Source of the DNA: Nageia nagi
Taxonomy: Eukaryota > Pinophyta
Direction of reading: 5' to 3'
Assembly (NCBI GenBank): GCA_050084985.1
Contig: JBITNC010000001.1
Coordinates: 125,860,001 to 125,924,000 of the forward strand
Length of the DNA: 64,000 nucleotides
In this document: positions 12,860 to 25,639 of the stretch, in pieces
How positions within the stretch are numbered: the stretch's first letter is position 1
Layout of the letters: each line of letters begins with the position of its first letter
The notes under the pieces: generated by a model
What the model was told of the DNA's origin: nothing
Seen by the model: the letters and a program-made list of their open reading frames with translations, nothing else
The model's database searches: none
Made by a program: the position numbers and the translations under genes

Positions 12860-15600
12860 TATTAAAAATCTCTCCTTTAAAATTTTTTATGTCTTTATCT
12901 GCTTGCCACATCTTTGATGTAGAAAGGTGGATTTAGGAAATATACTCAAATTCATAAAAAAAAATATTCTTGTACAATTTATCCCATACCCATTGATCCT
13001 TTTGACATGATTTTTTCTAACAAATGCTCTTAGTACTTTCAAAAATCTCTCCATAAAATACATGCTTCTAATACTTTTGTGTACCACTTGCTATTTCTAT
13101 ATCATCTACTAGGTGGATCAATATGTGCACTTTTATGTTCATGAAAGCAAAAGGTATTTTCTTTTAAAAGGTACAAATAATTTCAACAATTTTTCTACAC
13201 TATTTAGGTATTTGAATTACATGTATATCCTTTCTAGTTATCGACCTAGATTAAAAGAAAATTAATATCATCAAATGTATGCAAAATTGATAGAGAAATT
13301 AGAAATAATAATAATTAAATGCATACTATTTTTTCGTAGTGTAGTACCATGACATGACATTATTTAGAAATATTGATAGTTGACCAATTACCCTTTTTTG
13401 ATCTGGAGGTAAATTCTTACATCCATAAATTATAAGTGAAAAAATATTTTATACATAAAGTTATGTATTTTCCAAGTAGTATTAATCATTATATTTTGAA
13501 AAAATATATATTAATACTAAAAATATATTTTTTATAAATAAATAATATGACAATACCTTCAATAAGTTATGGTAATCATGATATTTTAATCTTGTTATTT
13601 ACCATTAGTATTCAATGCTTTTCTTAGAAATAGTCCATACTAGGTTGGTATTAGAATGGTTTTAATAACATTATGTACAATTTTCACTTATTATCTAGAC
13701 ATTATCCATGGTAATTGAGCATGTTATTTTTTCATTCTATCTGATATCTATAAGGCATGCTTTGTGTTGGTGTTTATCAAATTCTCTAGTTGTTGTATAC
13801 TAATACAAAAAATATTCAACATTATTTACAATGTGCATAGGATCCATTAAATGTGCCACTAACAAGTGCTTCTAGTATGGAAGTTTATAAAATATTGATA
13901 ATCTTTTCATGCCTACAACATATGTATAAAGTAAATCATTAATTAGTTGAGTAATTAAATTGGAATACTGTAAACATTTTTTTTTATATAATAACTAAAA
14001 TATAATGATATATTTTGTTCCATACCAATCCATATACTATGCAAGTGACTATAATCAAACTCAAATTTATAAATGTGCATTTTTAATAATAACACATATT
14101 TATCATTATATATATAATCATCTTCATCAATAATAAAATCATTTGGGTATTTATGCCATTGTTCCTCATCAAATCTACCCCAACATATGTCTTCACTTTG
14201 CTTATACTTTTCCCACTAATCAATCAAAGTTGCATAATTAGGAGTGGGGGTGTAATGACCTCACCATAAAACTATGATGACTTATGCCTCCAAAATTCAT
14301 TCCATTGGTAAATATTTTCTATTTCCAAGGTATTCCATCTTCCTAATTACACTCAAATACCTTGCTATGAGATTTTTGCACACTATGTATAAGAATGATA
14401 AACTTTTATCTGAATGCCTTTAAAAATATTTATTTGAGAAAGCATTATCATCAAGTAAAGAAAATAATATTTACCACAAGGTTGATTTACTTAAATAAAT
14501 GGTAAGTCCTGAAAATTCATATATAGTCCAACATAGTATGCCATGTAGAGTGAATGATCTCTATTGGATATTTTACTTATATCAATTCACACTATGAATT
14601 TCATTCCATAATTTCATCAATTAATGTTCAAGGTAGAAATATATATTTTACACTTGATGTTTTCTAGGAACTATAAGTGTCAACATCAAATGTTTTTTCT
14701 TTTTTTATAAACATCCATGAAGGTAAGCTATAATTTACTATCATAATAGATCATATTGAACAATTATATGATTGTATAGAAAATGGATTGACACCATCAA
14801 TTTTTAACCCCATATAACACTCCTAAGTTCATGTCAAAATTTATTTGGCCATGTACCCTCTATATGTCTCATTACTCTTCCTATCTATAAGAATGCGTAG
14901 TACATAATATGACTTCTATGTGTTGCATGCCAATCCATATACTATGCAAGTGACTTACACCAAAATATTCAAATTAACCTAGGAATGATTGGAATTTGGA
15001 GAATAACCTTTTGAGTAATGGTTTTCCCTTTGGTTCCTTACCAATATCTATTTGTACCACACTTTGGACATGTACTTAAAGTTGCATATGGTCTTCTATA
15101 CAATATGCAATCATTAATACAAGCATGGTATAATTAAACTTTACACATACATTCTTCAAAATTTCACATGTATTTTTGCATTAAGTAGGGAGTACATTGT
15201 CATCTGGAAGAACCTTCTCTTTTTTATAACCTATAATACCATAAATAATAATAAAATTGTTATCTCAAATAATATAATATATTGAATGTCATTATAGTTT
15301 ATATATTAGATGTTAAAAAATATCAAATAAATAGAATGCTAATGGAAAAAAAATACATACTCAAGAATATCAATGAAAATTCTATTTGACCACCCATTTT
15401 TGGCTTTTAAGTTCATAAAAAGTAGGCTTGTTGATAACATGGTCAAACATTGTCAATTACATAGAAGGGTTTTAGAAGCAAGATACAAGTTATCTTTTTC
15501 AAAGATATCATCATCATGTGTATGATGAGCATCATCATCTGGATAAAAATATCAACTCAATTAATTTATTCAATGCACTTTATTTTTTATGATCATTAAT
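12860..15600 (-). pseudogene. CACTA (En/Spm) TNP2-like transposase remnant
   Basis: Minus-strand frames, each broken, reproduce the order of a TNP2 transposase. LKAKNGWSNRIF near 15400 matches the KVLNGWSNKSF block. NDCILYRRPY and CPKCGTNRY at about 15041-15110 match the NDCVLY...CPVCGTSRYK zinc-like motif. A RHIEGTW and a DGVNPFSIQSYN block (about 14763-14799) match the WxxF...LGLATDGVNPF region. LPY followed by KHLLVAH and DPMHIVNNV at about 13819-13880 match LPYWKDLL...DVMHIEKNV. A DUF4218 piece, RSMYFMERFLKVLRAFVR, lies at about 13010-13070 inside the open stretch 12887-13087. The protein would cut at CACTA termini. No terminal repeats were located, so element boundaries are unknown; it may extend to about 16700. 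Confidence 0.85.
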
Positions 15601-16857
15601 ATCCTCTATTTCTTCATGATTATATCATCATTATCACTATTGGATCGATGACTACATGAATAGGAGTTGTTGGATTTGGTTTTTTCTAAAAATGTGTATA
15701 ATCCATAACACTTAATACTTCATGTAGTCTTTTCCTCTTTATGCAATTTATATTTTTTCTCTACATGGTTGGTGGATGTTAAAATGATCTTGAGTAATGG
15801 TCATGACTATATAGTAATTGTTGATGTGCTTGTCAATGAATTAGTTATTACAAATCATTAACTAGTATATCATAATATAGAATAAATAGTAATATTATTT
15901 TTTCATAAGTGTAATATATATGAAATTTTTTAAGGTGTGGTTACAATTTATCATCATTTTGCTTATTATTAGGTGAACAAATGCATCACATTTTTCAAGG
16001 TGTAACAAATATTTTCTTAAGATAAATCTCCATTATCCACGATTATGTTATTGTTTGCAATATCCAACAAGAAAATATCAATAAATTTAATAATAACAAC
16101 ACCTTTAATAGTTTTTTTAGATATAAAATAACATTTTTAACAAGTCATTGGAGTAACAAAGAGAGTCATAACTTCCTACTATAATGTTATTCAATTATTT
16201 TTAGAACTAGCTCCTTTATCTTGATGCTTTGATCCTAGTTTAATTATTACATTTGGATATCTTGACTCAAAATATTTATTATATGGAGAAATAGTTCTTC
16301 TTAAATTTTAGTATACTAATAGCTCATCTCTAAGTTTATGATTTATAATAGTAACAAAACATACATACTTTTTTACTCATGAATTCTTCTTTATCATATG
16401 GAAAATCATAAAATTCATAATTTGCTAGAAATCTACCATGTTTGGAAATATTTATGTATCCTATAATATTTCCATGTAGCCTACATTGACCATCAATGTA
16501 ATTAATATCATTACCTTCAATTATTGATGAATTTCTACATATTTATATGTATACATACTAAACAAAGAAGTAGTCAATATCATCCATTCCTAATGAGTGT
16601 AAGTTGGCCCATAAAATGGTATTGATGGTGGAATTATCATACCTATATGAACTTTCAATGGTGACAATATGTATAAGATCATACCATCATTTTGTAAAAT
16701 TTCAAAAGATTTGATTATGTATTATTTACCATAATAAATGAATGGCTCATATGCTCTTGAAAAAGGTTATTATTCAAGCTATGCACTATATATTCAACAT
16801 AGATTATATAATTTTAATTCATTTGATAATAAAAATAAATCATCAACACCATCAAAT
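15601..16857. other. Unassigned sequence upstream of the CACTA relic
   Basis: Minus-strand frames here are partly open but were not recognised. They may be the 5' part of the CACTA transposase gene. The plus-strand frame at 16742-16939 looks like chance. Confidence 0.35.
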
Positions 16858-17904
16858 CGTATCTCAACTAGCTACTAATTTGCATAGGTATATGCAAGCA
16901 ATCTTTAAAGTTATTCTTGATATCTTGTTCTTGCAATAGGTACATTAATTGGCTCTTGATTTTCATCTGATAAGTCTCTAGGTTATGTTTTTAGTTCAAC
17001 ATTCTCTTTTATATGTTCAAAATATCTAGTAGGTTCAACTAGACCAAAGGGGTTTTTATATATTATAGGAGGTATTGTACCCTCTATCTTTGTTAGTATA
17101 ACATCATAATAATGTATTTCTACAACTTCTCTTTATTGACATTCTCTACCCTTACAACTTAAAAACCAACATAAAATAGATACCCTAAAATAGAGAGTGA
17201 TAGCATCATTTCATCCTATTATCTAATGATCAACCATTGGTTCATATCTTGAGAAAGCACATTCTACTGGAAAAAACTCTATCTGTTATATCTTTCCCTT
17301 GTTGACTTTTTAATAAGAATTGTCAATATCGAGCCTAATTATTAAAACATCAATGTAAATAAGAAATATTGATAGGATTTGATGATAATCTAAAAATCAA
17401 ATCATAATTAAATATTAATTACTCAACATCTTCACATCATCTTCATATGGTAAACATGGGTCATCACTCATGCGATTAGGAATGGAGTTATTTTCCTATA
17501 ACATTCTCCATATAAATAGAAACTAATTAAATAGTGCATATTATTTAAATAAGATCTTACATTTATAATGAAAGTTTTTATAAAAATTAATGACATGCAT
17601 ATACCTCATCCTCATCCATATGCCTATCATTGAGAATCAATGATGGTATAATCCCATTCTCATTTGAATTAGTTGACACATCCTCCCTCCTAGGGAGATG
17701 AATTGGTGACAATTTCTCTTCATTAGATGGTACCTCACACCTCCTAAGACTCAACATAATTATAAAATCAATGATGATATTGATGCAATGAAGTCACTTA
17801 TCTACTTTATAATTAAATCAATTTAGAAAAAATAGTTAGTATATTTTATTATTTAAAAATGTTGAGATATTATTGAAAATGTTGAATTAAAAATAAAAAT
17901 TATA
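16858..17904. repeat. Duplicated 1-kb segment, copy 1 (precedes telomere-like array)
   Basis: This segment recurs at 20072-21118 in the same orientation with many small differences. Shared phrases include ATTTGCATAAGTATGTGCAAG or close variants at the start and CATTTCATCCTATTATCTCATG-like text in the middle. Both copies lead directly into TTTAGGG-like sequence, and the similarity continues some way into the arrays. The unit is therefore the 1-kb segment plus its array. Confidence 0.88.
17605..17760 (-). other. Open minus-strand frame, candidate relic exon
   Basis: The minus strand reads without stops for about 50 codons, through LPRREDVSTNSNENG and DRHMDEDE, to a GAG followed by GTATATG, a possible splice donor. 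The second copy of the duplication (about 20802-20950) keeps much of this text, including the phrase REDVSTNS, but has indels. Not recognised; it may belong to the neighbouring CACTA element or to a host gene fragment. Confidence 0.25.
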
Positions 17905-20065
17905 ACTTAGAGGCTTAAGATTTTAGGGTTTAGGGTTCAATATTTAGGGTTAAAGGTTTAGAATTTATGATTTAGTATTTAGGGTTTTGGATTAATAATT
18001 AGTTTAGGGTTTAGGGTATAGGGTATATATATAAGTTTTAGAGGTTAAGGTTTAATGTTTAGGGTTTAAGGTATATGTTTTATGTTTTAAAGTTTATAAT
18101 TTAGGATTTTGGGATTAAATAAGAGGTTATAATACTTAATGTTTAGGGTTAAAGATTTAAGGTTTAGGGTTTAAAGTTCAAGATATATGTTTAAGGTTTA
18201 GGGTATAGAGTTTAGGGTTTAAGGTTTAATGTTCAATGTTTAGGGTTAAAGATTTAGAGTTTAGGGTATAGGGTACAAGGTATAAGGAATAAGGTTTAAT
18301 AATTAAGATTTAGGTTATATGGTATAATATTTAAGGTATAATGCTTAATATTTGATATTTAGGTTGAATATTTAGGGTTTAGAGTTTAAGGTTTAAGATA
18401 TAGGTTTAAGGTTTAGGTTTTATGGATTAAGGTATAAGAACTAGGGTTTAATATTTAAGGTGTAGGGTATACAATTTTAGAGTTAAGGTTTAATGATTAG
18501 GGTTTAGGGTATATAGTTTATGATTTATGATTTAGATTTTAAAGTTTACAATTTAAATTTAGTGTTAAAGAAGGGGCTATTTAATGTTTAATGTTTAATG
18601 TATAAGATCTAAGGTATAAGAGTCTAGGGTTTAGGGTATAGGTTGGTTTATGGGCTAATGTTTTATATTTAGTGTTAAAGATTTAGGATTTAGGGTTTCT
18701 GTTTAGGGTTAAAGATTTAGTGTTTAGGGTATACATTTTTTGGTTTATAATTCAAGGTTTAGAGTTTATAATTTACGATTTAGGGTTAAATAAATGAGTA
18801 TAATGGTTAATGTCTAGGGTTAAGATTTAGTGTTTAGGATTTAGGGTTTAGAGTTTAGGGTTTAGGGTATATGGTATATAATATAATATCTAAGGTATAA
18901 GAGTCAAGGTATTAGGGTATAGGCCAATTAGGGTTAAATGCTTCATGTTTAGAGATAAAGATTTAGGGTCTAAGGTATATGATTTTTAGTTTAGGGTTAA
19001 AAATTTAGTGTTTGGGGTTTTATGTTTAATGTTTAGGGTTAAAGATTTAGGGTTTAGGGTATGATGATTTTTTGTTTAGGATTTAGGGTTAAAGAAGGGA
19101 GTATAATGTTTAATGTTTGGGTTAAAGATTTATTTTTAAGTTCTAGGGTTAAAAATATAATTTTTAGATTTAAGGTTTAGAGTTTAGGGTTAAAAATATA
19201 GGTTTAGGATTTAGGGTTTAGAGTTTAAGGTTTAGGGTTTAGAGTATAAGACTTAGGGTTCAATGTTTAATGTTTAGGGTTAAGGATTTATGATTTAGGG
19301 TTTAAGGTTGAAGGTATAAAATTTAGGATTTAATATTTAGGGTTTAGGTTATACAATTTTGAAGTTAAGGTTTAATATTTTAGGTTTAGGCTATATTTTT
19401 TATGGTTTAGAATTTAGGGTTGAAATTTATTATTTAGGATTTAAGGTTAAATAAGGGGTTATAATGTTTAATTTTTAACATTTTAATGTCTCATTTTAAT
19501 GTTTATTATATAATATTTGAGGTATAATAGTCTACGGTTTAGGGTATCAGATGTTTTAGGGTTTAATGTTTAATATTTAGGGTCTAGGGTATATGATTTT
19601 TGGTTAAGGATTTAGGGTTTAGAGTTTAGGGTTTATGGTATATGATATAAGGTATAAGATCTAAAATATAAGAGTATAGGGTTTAGGATATAGGCCAATT
19701 TAAGATTTAATGTTTAATGTTTAGGGTTATATATTTAGGGTTTAGAGTTTAATGTTTAATGTTAAGGTTTAAAGATTAAAGGTTAAATATTTAGTGTATA
19801 GGGAATATGATTTTTGGTTTAAGATTTAGGGTATAAAGTTTACAATTTCAAGTTTAGGGTTATATAAGGGGGTATAATATTTAATGTTTAGGGTTAAATA
19901 TTTAAGGTTTAGGATTTAGAGTTCAAGATATAGGTTTAGGGTTTAGGATTTAATGTTTAATGTTTAGGTTTAATGATTTAGAGTTTAAGGTTTAGGGCTT
20001 CAAATATAGGTTTAGGTTTTAGGATTTAGGTTTTAGTGTATAAGGTATAAGATATACTAAGGTTT
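17905..20065 (+). repeat. Degenerate TTTAGGG telomere-like array, block 1
   Basis: About 2.1 kb built almost entirely from TTTAGGG, GTTTAGGG, TTAGGGTTTA and mutated relatives such as TTTAAGG, TTTATGG and TTTAATG. Short perfect runs such as TTTAGGGTTTAGGG remain. TTTAGGG is the standard plant telomere repeat. The decay and the internal position show an interstitial array rather than a working chromosome end. The G-rich strand is the plus strand throughout. Confidence 0.9.
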
Positions 20066-20071
20066 AATATC

Positions 20072-21118
20072 CTCAAATGGTAGCTAAACTAGCTCCTTAT
20101 TTGCATAAGTATGTGCAAGCAATCTTTGAAGTTTTTCTTCATGTCTTATTCTTATAATAGGTACATTAATTAGCTGTTAATTTTCATCTAATAGGTCTCT
20201 AGGTTATGTTTTTAGTTCAACATTCTCTTTTAGATATTCAAAACATCTGTAAGTTCAACTAGACCAATGGGGTTTTTACATATTGTAGGAGGTATTACAT
20301 CCTCTATCTTTGGTAGGCTATTAATATCATAATAATGTATTTCTACAAATTTTCTTTGTTTCCATTCTCTATCCTTACAACTTAAAAACCCACATAAAAT
20401 AAATGCCTTAAAATAGATAGTATATCATCATTTCATCCTATTATCTCATGATCAACCATTGATTCATATATTAAGAAAATATATCTGGTTGAAAAAAACT
20501 CTATGGCTATGTAATCTATTTTGGTTGTTTACTTAAGATTTTTAATAAAATTATCAAATTGGGCCTAATTATTAAAACATTAATGTAAATAATAAGTATT
20601 GATAGAATTGATGCTAATATGAAAATTAAATCATAATTAAATGCTAATTACTTAACACATTCATATCATCTTTAGATGGTAAACATGGGTCATCACTTAT
20701 TCAACTAGGAATGGAGTTATCTTCCTATAAAATTATCCACATAAATAGAAACTAATTAAATATTACATATTATTTAAATGAACACTAATGACATGCACAT
20801 ACCTCAACCTTATCCATCCTCCTATCATTGGTAATTAATGGTGGTAGAATCCCATCCTCATTTTGAATTAGTTGACACATCCTCCCTCTTAGGATGATGA
20901 AATGGTGATAAACCTCATCATTAGATTCTACATCACTCCTCCTATAACTCAACATAATGATAAAATCTAATGATGATATTGATGCAATGAAGTCACTTAA
21001 CTAATTTATAATTAAATCAATTTAAAAATAATAGTTAGTACATTTTATTATTTAAAAATATTGAGATAATATTAAAAATATTCAATTAAAAAAAAAAAAA
21101 AAAGATAACTTAGGGGAT
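20072..21118. repeat. Duplicated 1-kb segment, copy 2
   Basis: Counterpart of 16858-17904 with the same order and orientation, again followed by telomere-like sequence beginning near 21119. It contains an A-run at about 21090-21104 absent from copy 1. Confidence 0.88.
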
Positions 21119-21374
21119 TAATATTTTAGGTTTTATGATATTAGGGTTTAATGTTTAGGGTTAAAGGTTTAGAATTTATGACTTAGGATTTATGGTTGAG
21201 AGTTAACAATTTATAGTTTAAGTTTCAAGATATAGGTTTAGAGTTTAAAGTATAAGATTTAGGGGTTAATACTTAGGGTTTAGGTATTAAGGGTTAAGGT
21301 TTATTGTATAGGGTTTAGGGTATATGGTTTATGATTTATTTAGGATTTAGGGTGGTATAATGCCTAATGTTTAG
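21119..21374 (+). repeat. Degenerate TTTAGGG telomere-like array, block 2, left part
   Basis: Same composition as block 1 and the same opening phrase (GGTTAAAGGTTTAGAATTTA). It is cut at 21374 by retrotransposon A and continues at 35956 after the element. The last five bases, TTTAG (21370-21374), are repeated at 35956-35960. Confidence 0.9.
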
Positions 21375-22187
21375 TGTTATCACATAAAATTTATTTATGC
21401 ATTTAAATAAATACATTTGTTTGCACTAATACACACCTAGAATATTTAATGCAATGATATCAATGCTTATCTTGAATATGATCATAATATCAATGTTTAT
21501 TTTGAATATGGTTATGATATCAATGGTTATCTTGAATATCATTATATATTGTGTACTAAACCTATTTATGTAGGTACATGCTGACCTAAGGAGTAGGTCA
21601 TATTATTTTCTATATAAATAGGGATCTAATATTAAGTCCACATCAATGAGATACATGATCCCATATTGGTCTTGGTGGTGGCAATCCTTTAGGTGTCTCT
21701 TGATGCTACCATTCAAGGCTATGATTTGTGTACTTCCTTATGCAAGCTATTTTGATGTTGATGATCTATATTGATATCACATCTCTATTCAAAACATCCA
21801 TATGCAAGTACTTGAATCAGTTTGAGAACAAAAGGCACCTTGATGAAGACCATTGGCACTCCTTATTCATGCTAAATACACCATTGATACTCCTTATGAA
21901 CATCATATAGACCACCTACAATCCTATTTTTGTAATATTTCAAGTCACAACTTCTAGAGCAAGATTCTTTTGCCATTAATGCATCAAATATATCATCATC
22001 CTTAGTGTTAGGTATCTTTGTAAGGTAAGTATATAAATTATATTTCTTGATTGGTATTGTCATCCTAATTCTAGAGTGGCTATCTTCTTCATGTATTTTT
22101 CTATGTGGTCTAAATTGCTATTCATAGCTCAAAACAAGTATCTTGGGTTTGTAATTATTTATTTATTTACATTGTCAAAATATTGTA
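21375..22187 (+). repeat. 5' LTR of element A
   Basis: Starts TGTTATCACATAAAATTTA. It ends in TTGTA, where the partner LTR ends in TAAACA, so the terminal C has probably become T. It pairs with 35141-35955. It shares the block GGAGTAGGTCATATTATT and the TATA box (21611-21620) with the LTRs of element 1 and B, but its first 200 bp differ from theirs. Confidence 0.9.
21611..21620 (+). promoter_or_regulatory. LTR TATA box of element A
   Basis: TATATAAATA, conserved in both A LTRs and in the related LTRs of element 1 and B. Confidence 0.6.
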
Positions 22188-22190
22188 ATT

Positions 22191-22206
22191 TGGTGAACTC
22201 GACATG
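22191..22206 (+). other. Primer-binding site of element A
   Basis: TGGTGAACTCGACATG lies three bases after the LTR end, the place where a tRNA 3' end (CCA) pairs. Element B has the same site with one change at 25284-25299. The tRNA species was not identified. Confidence 0.7.
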
Positions 22207-22230
22207 AACCTCAACTTCTAAAAATAAAAT

Positions 22231-22617
22231 ATGAACAATTCATTAGATCTCTTCCCATTAAACCAATCAAAACTTGAGCCAACTAAAAGAAAAAGAAAAT
22301 CATGGAAAGGTGTGACATCAATAAGAAAAAGTGCTAGGTTAAATAAATATAGTGTCCCTTTGGCTATTGAAATTGATTTTTTGGATGATGAATCTTATCA
22401 TGGAGATTCTAAAGATAATAATGACCCTAGAAAAATAGGTATAAAAATAATAGATGATGAATCTTATCATGGGGATTCAAAAGACAATGAGAATCCTAAA
22501 GAAGAAGTAGTTCAACCTTTTGAAAATAAATTGCAATTAGCCCTTTATCGATCTAAAAAATCTAATAATCTAAACCTCATGGAATATAAACTAAGTTTGG
22601 TACAAGAATTCATATAA
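22231..22617 (+). CDS. N-terminal gag-region ORF of element A with acidic repeat
   Basis: A 128-codon open frame starting 40 bp after the primer-binding site. Residues 18-40 are very basic (PTKRKRKSWKGVTSIRKSAR). Residues 50-90 carry a tandem repeat of DDESYHGDSKDN in two copies with different joining residues. After the TAA at 22617 the same frame stays open for about 60 more codons (HPRIFYRFTRDPTISH...) to two stops near 22811. The original protein was therefore longer, and the TAA is probably a decayed CAA. Function unknown; position suggests the N-terminal part of the gag protein. Element B shows nothing clearly similar at its own start. Confidence 0.55.
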   Translation: MNNSLDLFPLNQSKLEPTKRKRKSWKGVTSIRKSARLNKYSVPLAIEIDFLDDESYHGDSKDNNDPRKIGIKIIDDESYHGDSKDNENPKEEVVQPFENKLQLALYRSKKSNNLNLMEYKLSLVQEFI

Positions 22618-22811
22618 CACCCTAGGATATTCTATAGGTTTACCAGAGATCCTACCATATCTCATTCATTACATATCATCTATGAATTTTTAACTATAAA
22701 TAGTTTTAGGTCACCTTCTAGGATACTACTTACTAAGCTAACCCTTTTGTTGTACACCTTAACAAATCAACATAGGACCACCCATGATCTAAATTTTGTT
22801 GAAATGGATTA

Positions 22812-23449
22812 GTTGTAGCCCATTTTTTCTATGGAAAGCCATGTGAATTTTATGCTTTATTTTGACCAAAATCCTATCATCCCTAAGTCAAACCTTCATC
22901 AACCTTCATTTTTCCTAACACTTATGGAAAATTCTAAAATTCATGAACCAATAATAAAAGAAAAGGATAAATTATGAACATTTAGATGATGAGTTGGTAG
23001 AATTTGATGATGAGTTTGATAGCAAAATAGAGATAGAACTTGAAACTAACCCTATGCACATGAACTTATCAATGTTTACCCTTATTGATTAGATAGAGAA
23101 AAAGAGATGGAAGTGAGAAAAATAATAGGCACACAATATTATCAAAAAGCTCAACTATGTGTAAGGCAAGTAATTATAAGATAGTTAGACAAACAACTAA
23201 TCCAAGAATGGAGAGATCAAAATGGAATATTTACCCCTAAAATACCTAAATATGAGAATGAGAAAGAAACTAAAAACTTGATCTCCTAGAGAATGAGAAA
23301 AATGATAACAATGTAACTACACAAAATAAAAAAGAGAAATCAAAGAAAAGAATGGCATAATTGAAAGTAATGGTTGAATAACTAAAGAGGCTAACATTAT
23401 TGAGTAAGAAAAAGAGAGTGAACAACTAAATTAAAGGTACCCCTTTTGT
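22812..23449 (+). pseudogene. Decayed middle part of the gag region of element A
   Basis: Lys- and Glu-rich frames with frequent stops connect the N-terminal ORF to the gag domain. No specific motif beyond acidic and basic runs was recognised. Confidence 0.35.
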
Positions 23450-24314
23450 GCAAAAATAAAAGGCAAAACATGGGAAGGGGAAGATATAGATTTTAGTAAA
23501 TATGATGCCATTAGTGATTCAAGAATACACATCATGATCTTTGAGGAAGTAGCTTGTAACCATCAATATGATACAGATATATTAGCAAGATTATTTCAAC
23601 TTAGTTTAGGGAAAAAATCTTCTAAATGGTTTTATAATCTTGAAAATTAAAGTATCACAAGTTATGAGCAATTGAAACAAGAATTCCTAAATCAATATCA
23701 ACACAACATAAAAAGAAAACAAACCTTTGTTGATTTAGCAAGAATGAGACAAGGTGAGAACCAACCATTTGATGAATTTGTAAAAGTATGGAGGAAAATA
23801 GCAACATTTATATATCTAAGTGAAAAAGAGCTAAAACATATGTTGATAAAAACCCTTATACATGAGATGATACTGGAATTTTCCAACTATCTAGAGCAAC
23901 CCATCTCTGAGATGATTATGTCTATGATTCAAAAAGAGAAACACATTATGAAAATCAATTCTTGGAAATTTAAAGAGAGGAAAGAAAACCATCAACTATG
24001 AGAATGATAACAATAATTACAATAGTGAAGGAAAACCTTGTCCAGCTAAGCAAAAAACTCCTTGAGTATACACCAAGATTATGAAAGAGCATGATGAGTT
24101 GTTACAATCATTGCTACAAAAGGGTTTGATTCATCTACCACCCATGAACCAAAAAGCTACTAAAAGTATAGGAGGTTTTTTTGGATATCATAGAGTTCAT
24201 GGACATAAAACATATGAATGTAAGAAGTTTAAATATACCATCCAAGATTTGGTGGATAAGAAAGCAATATCATTTCAAAATAAGAAGAAGAGAAAAATAC
24301 TCCTATACATGTAG
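23450..24314 (+). pseudogene. Gag domain and zinc-knuckle-like motif of element A
   Basis: From about 23580 the frame shows the gag core: LARLFQLSLGKKSSKWFYNL, then (23672-24001) LKQEFLNQYQHNIKRKQTF and LARMRQGENQPFDEFVKVWR, the usual retrotransposon gag pattern. A frameshift near 24000 is followed by an open stretch at 24081-24314 with GYHRVHGHKTYECKKF. This corresponds to the CxxHxxxGHxTxxC motif of Tat elements with the first Cys changed to Gly. Element B carries the matching CEYHQTKGHATNGC. Gag packages the element RNA into particles. Confidence 0.85.
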
Positions 24315-24494
24315 ATAATGAGAAATTGGGGATTTACAAGAACCCCATGCCACAACACAACATAGGAATATTATATACATGAGGAAATATGATGAAAGAG
24401 CCCACTACCATAGGGGCACAATAAGAAAAAAAATGGAATGAAGCTAGTACCTATGGGGCACGAGGCCCTTTAGTTACATCATTTGGTAGATGTG

Positions 24495-25280
24495 TGTTAT
24501 CACATAAAATTAATTTATACATTTAATTTAATACATTAGGAAATATATGCCTGCACTTATATGTCTAGTTCAAGAATATTTATGATATTTTGGATATGAT
24601 CAATATATATCATTAACTTCCTATATTCTTGTTTATGTAGGTACATATTTACCTAAGGAGTAGGTCATATTACTATCTATATAAATAGAGATCTAATAGT
24701 AAGTCCAAATCAAGGATATACATAATCCCATATCTAGTCTTGATGATGGAAATCCTTTAGGTGTCTCTTGACACCGCCATTCAAGGTTGGGTTTGTGTAC
24801 TTCCTTATGCAAGCATCCTAATAATTTTAAGCTTATCTAAGTACCAAATTAAGACCATTATGAGTTCATTTTAAGGCATAAAGTTAGTTTGGAATGGACT
24901 ACAGTCTAACGAAGATCACCAAAACTCCCTATAGATGATAGTAGACCATCAATCTCCTTCCAAGCATGAAATAGACTGCCTATGGCCCTCTTTTTGGATC
25001 ATCTTACTTCATTACTTTGATTTCAAATTCCATTCATTATTTAGGCTTCTTTAGTATCTTTCATTCATCCATATCAAGTATGCTCCATGAGGTAAGTACA
25101 CAAATTTAGTCTTATTTGTAATAGTATTTCAATTCTAGTTATTTTTTATCTTCTATATCAGCTTATCTTGTTATAAATTGCTATTTGTTAGCTCAAAATT
25201 TACAAATAAATATATGTATCTTTTAGGAATATAGATATTTTAGTTATTTGTATTCTTGAATACACTTTTATTTGTAAACA
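24495..25280 (+). repeat. 5' LTR of element B
   Basis: Starts TGTTATCACATAAAATT and ends TTGTAAACA. It is matched along its length by 32130-32911 and by the 3' LTR of element 1. The TATA box is at 24678-24687. Confidence 0.93.
24678..24687 (+). promoter_or_regulatory. LTR TATA box of element B
   Basis: TATATAAATA, identical in position and sequence in the related LTRs. Confidence 0.6.
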
Positions 25281-25283
25281 ATT

Positions 25284-25299
25284 TGGTGAACCCAACATG
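25284..25299 (+). other. Primer-binding site of element B
   Basis: TGGTGAACCCAACATG begins three bases after the LTR. It matches the site of element A except at one position (CTCGA versus CCCAA region). tRNA species not identified. Confidence 0.7.
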
Positions 25300-25639
25300 A
25301 AATCATAAGTAGTTGTGCTAAAACCCTAGGGTTTTAGTTAGGACTAATAAATAATTTTGTGAGTTGTTTTATACATGGATCAATTAAGAGTATTCTTGTA
25401 AAGTCTTTCAAGAAGATATCTTGATGAGATCTTGGGAGATATAAAGCATGATGGACCAAAAGTACCTAATGAAGAAGCCAAACACAGTGATGGAAGTAAC
25501 AATGATAACATTTAGGCTACTATTGAGAGTATGCAAAGAAAAATTAATCAATTAGCAAAAGGATCAATTTAGCTAGATAATTCAATTGAGTTTGGTAGTC
25601 CTTTATGTGATGAGATCCATGTATACATGGACCATCGAA

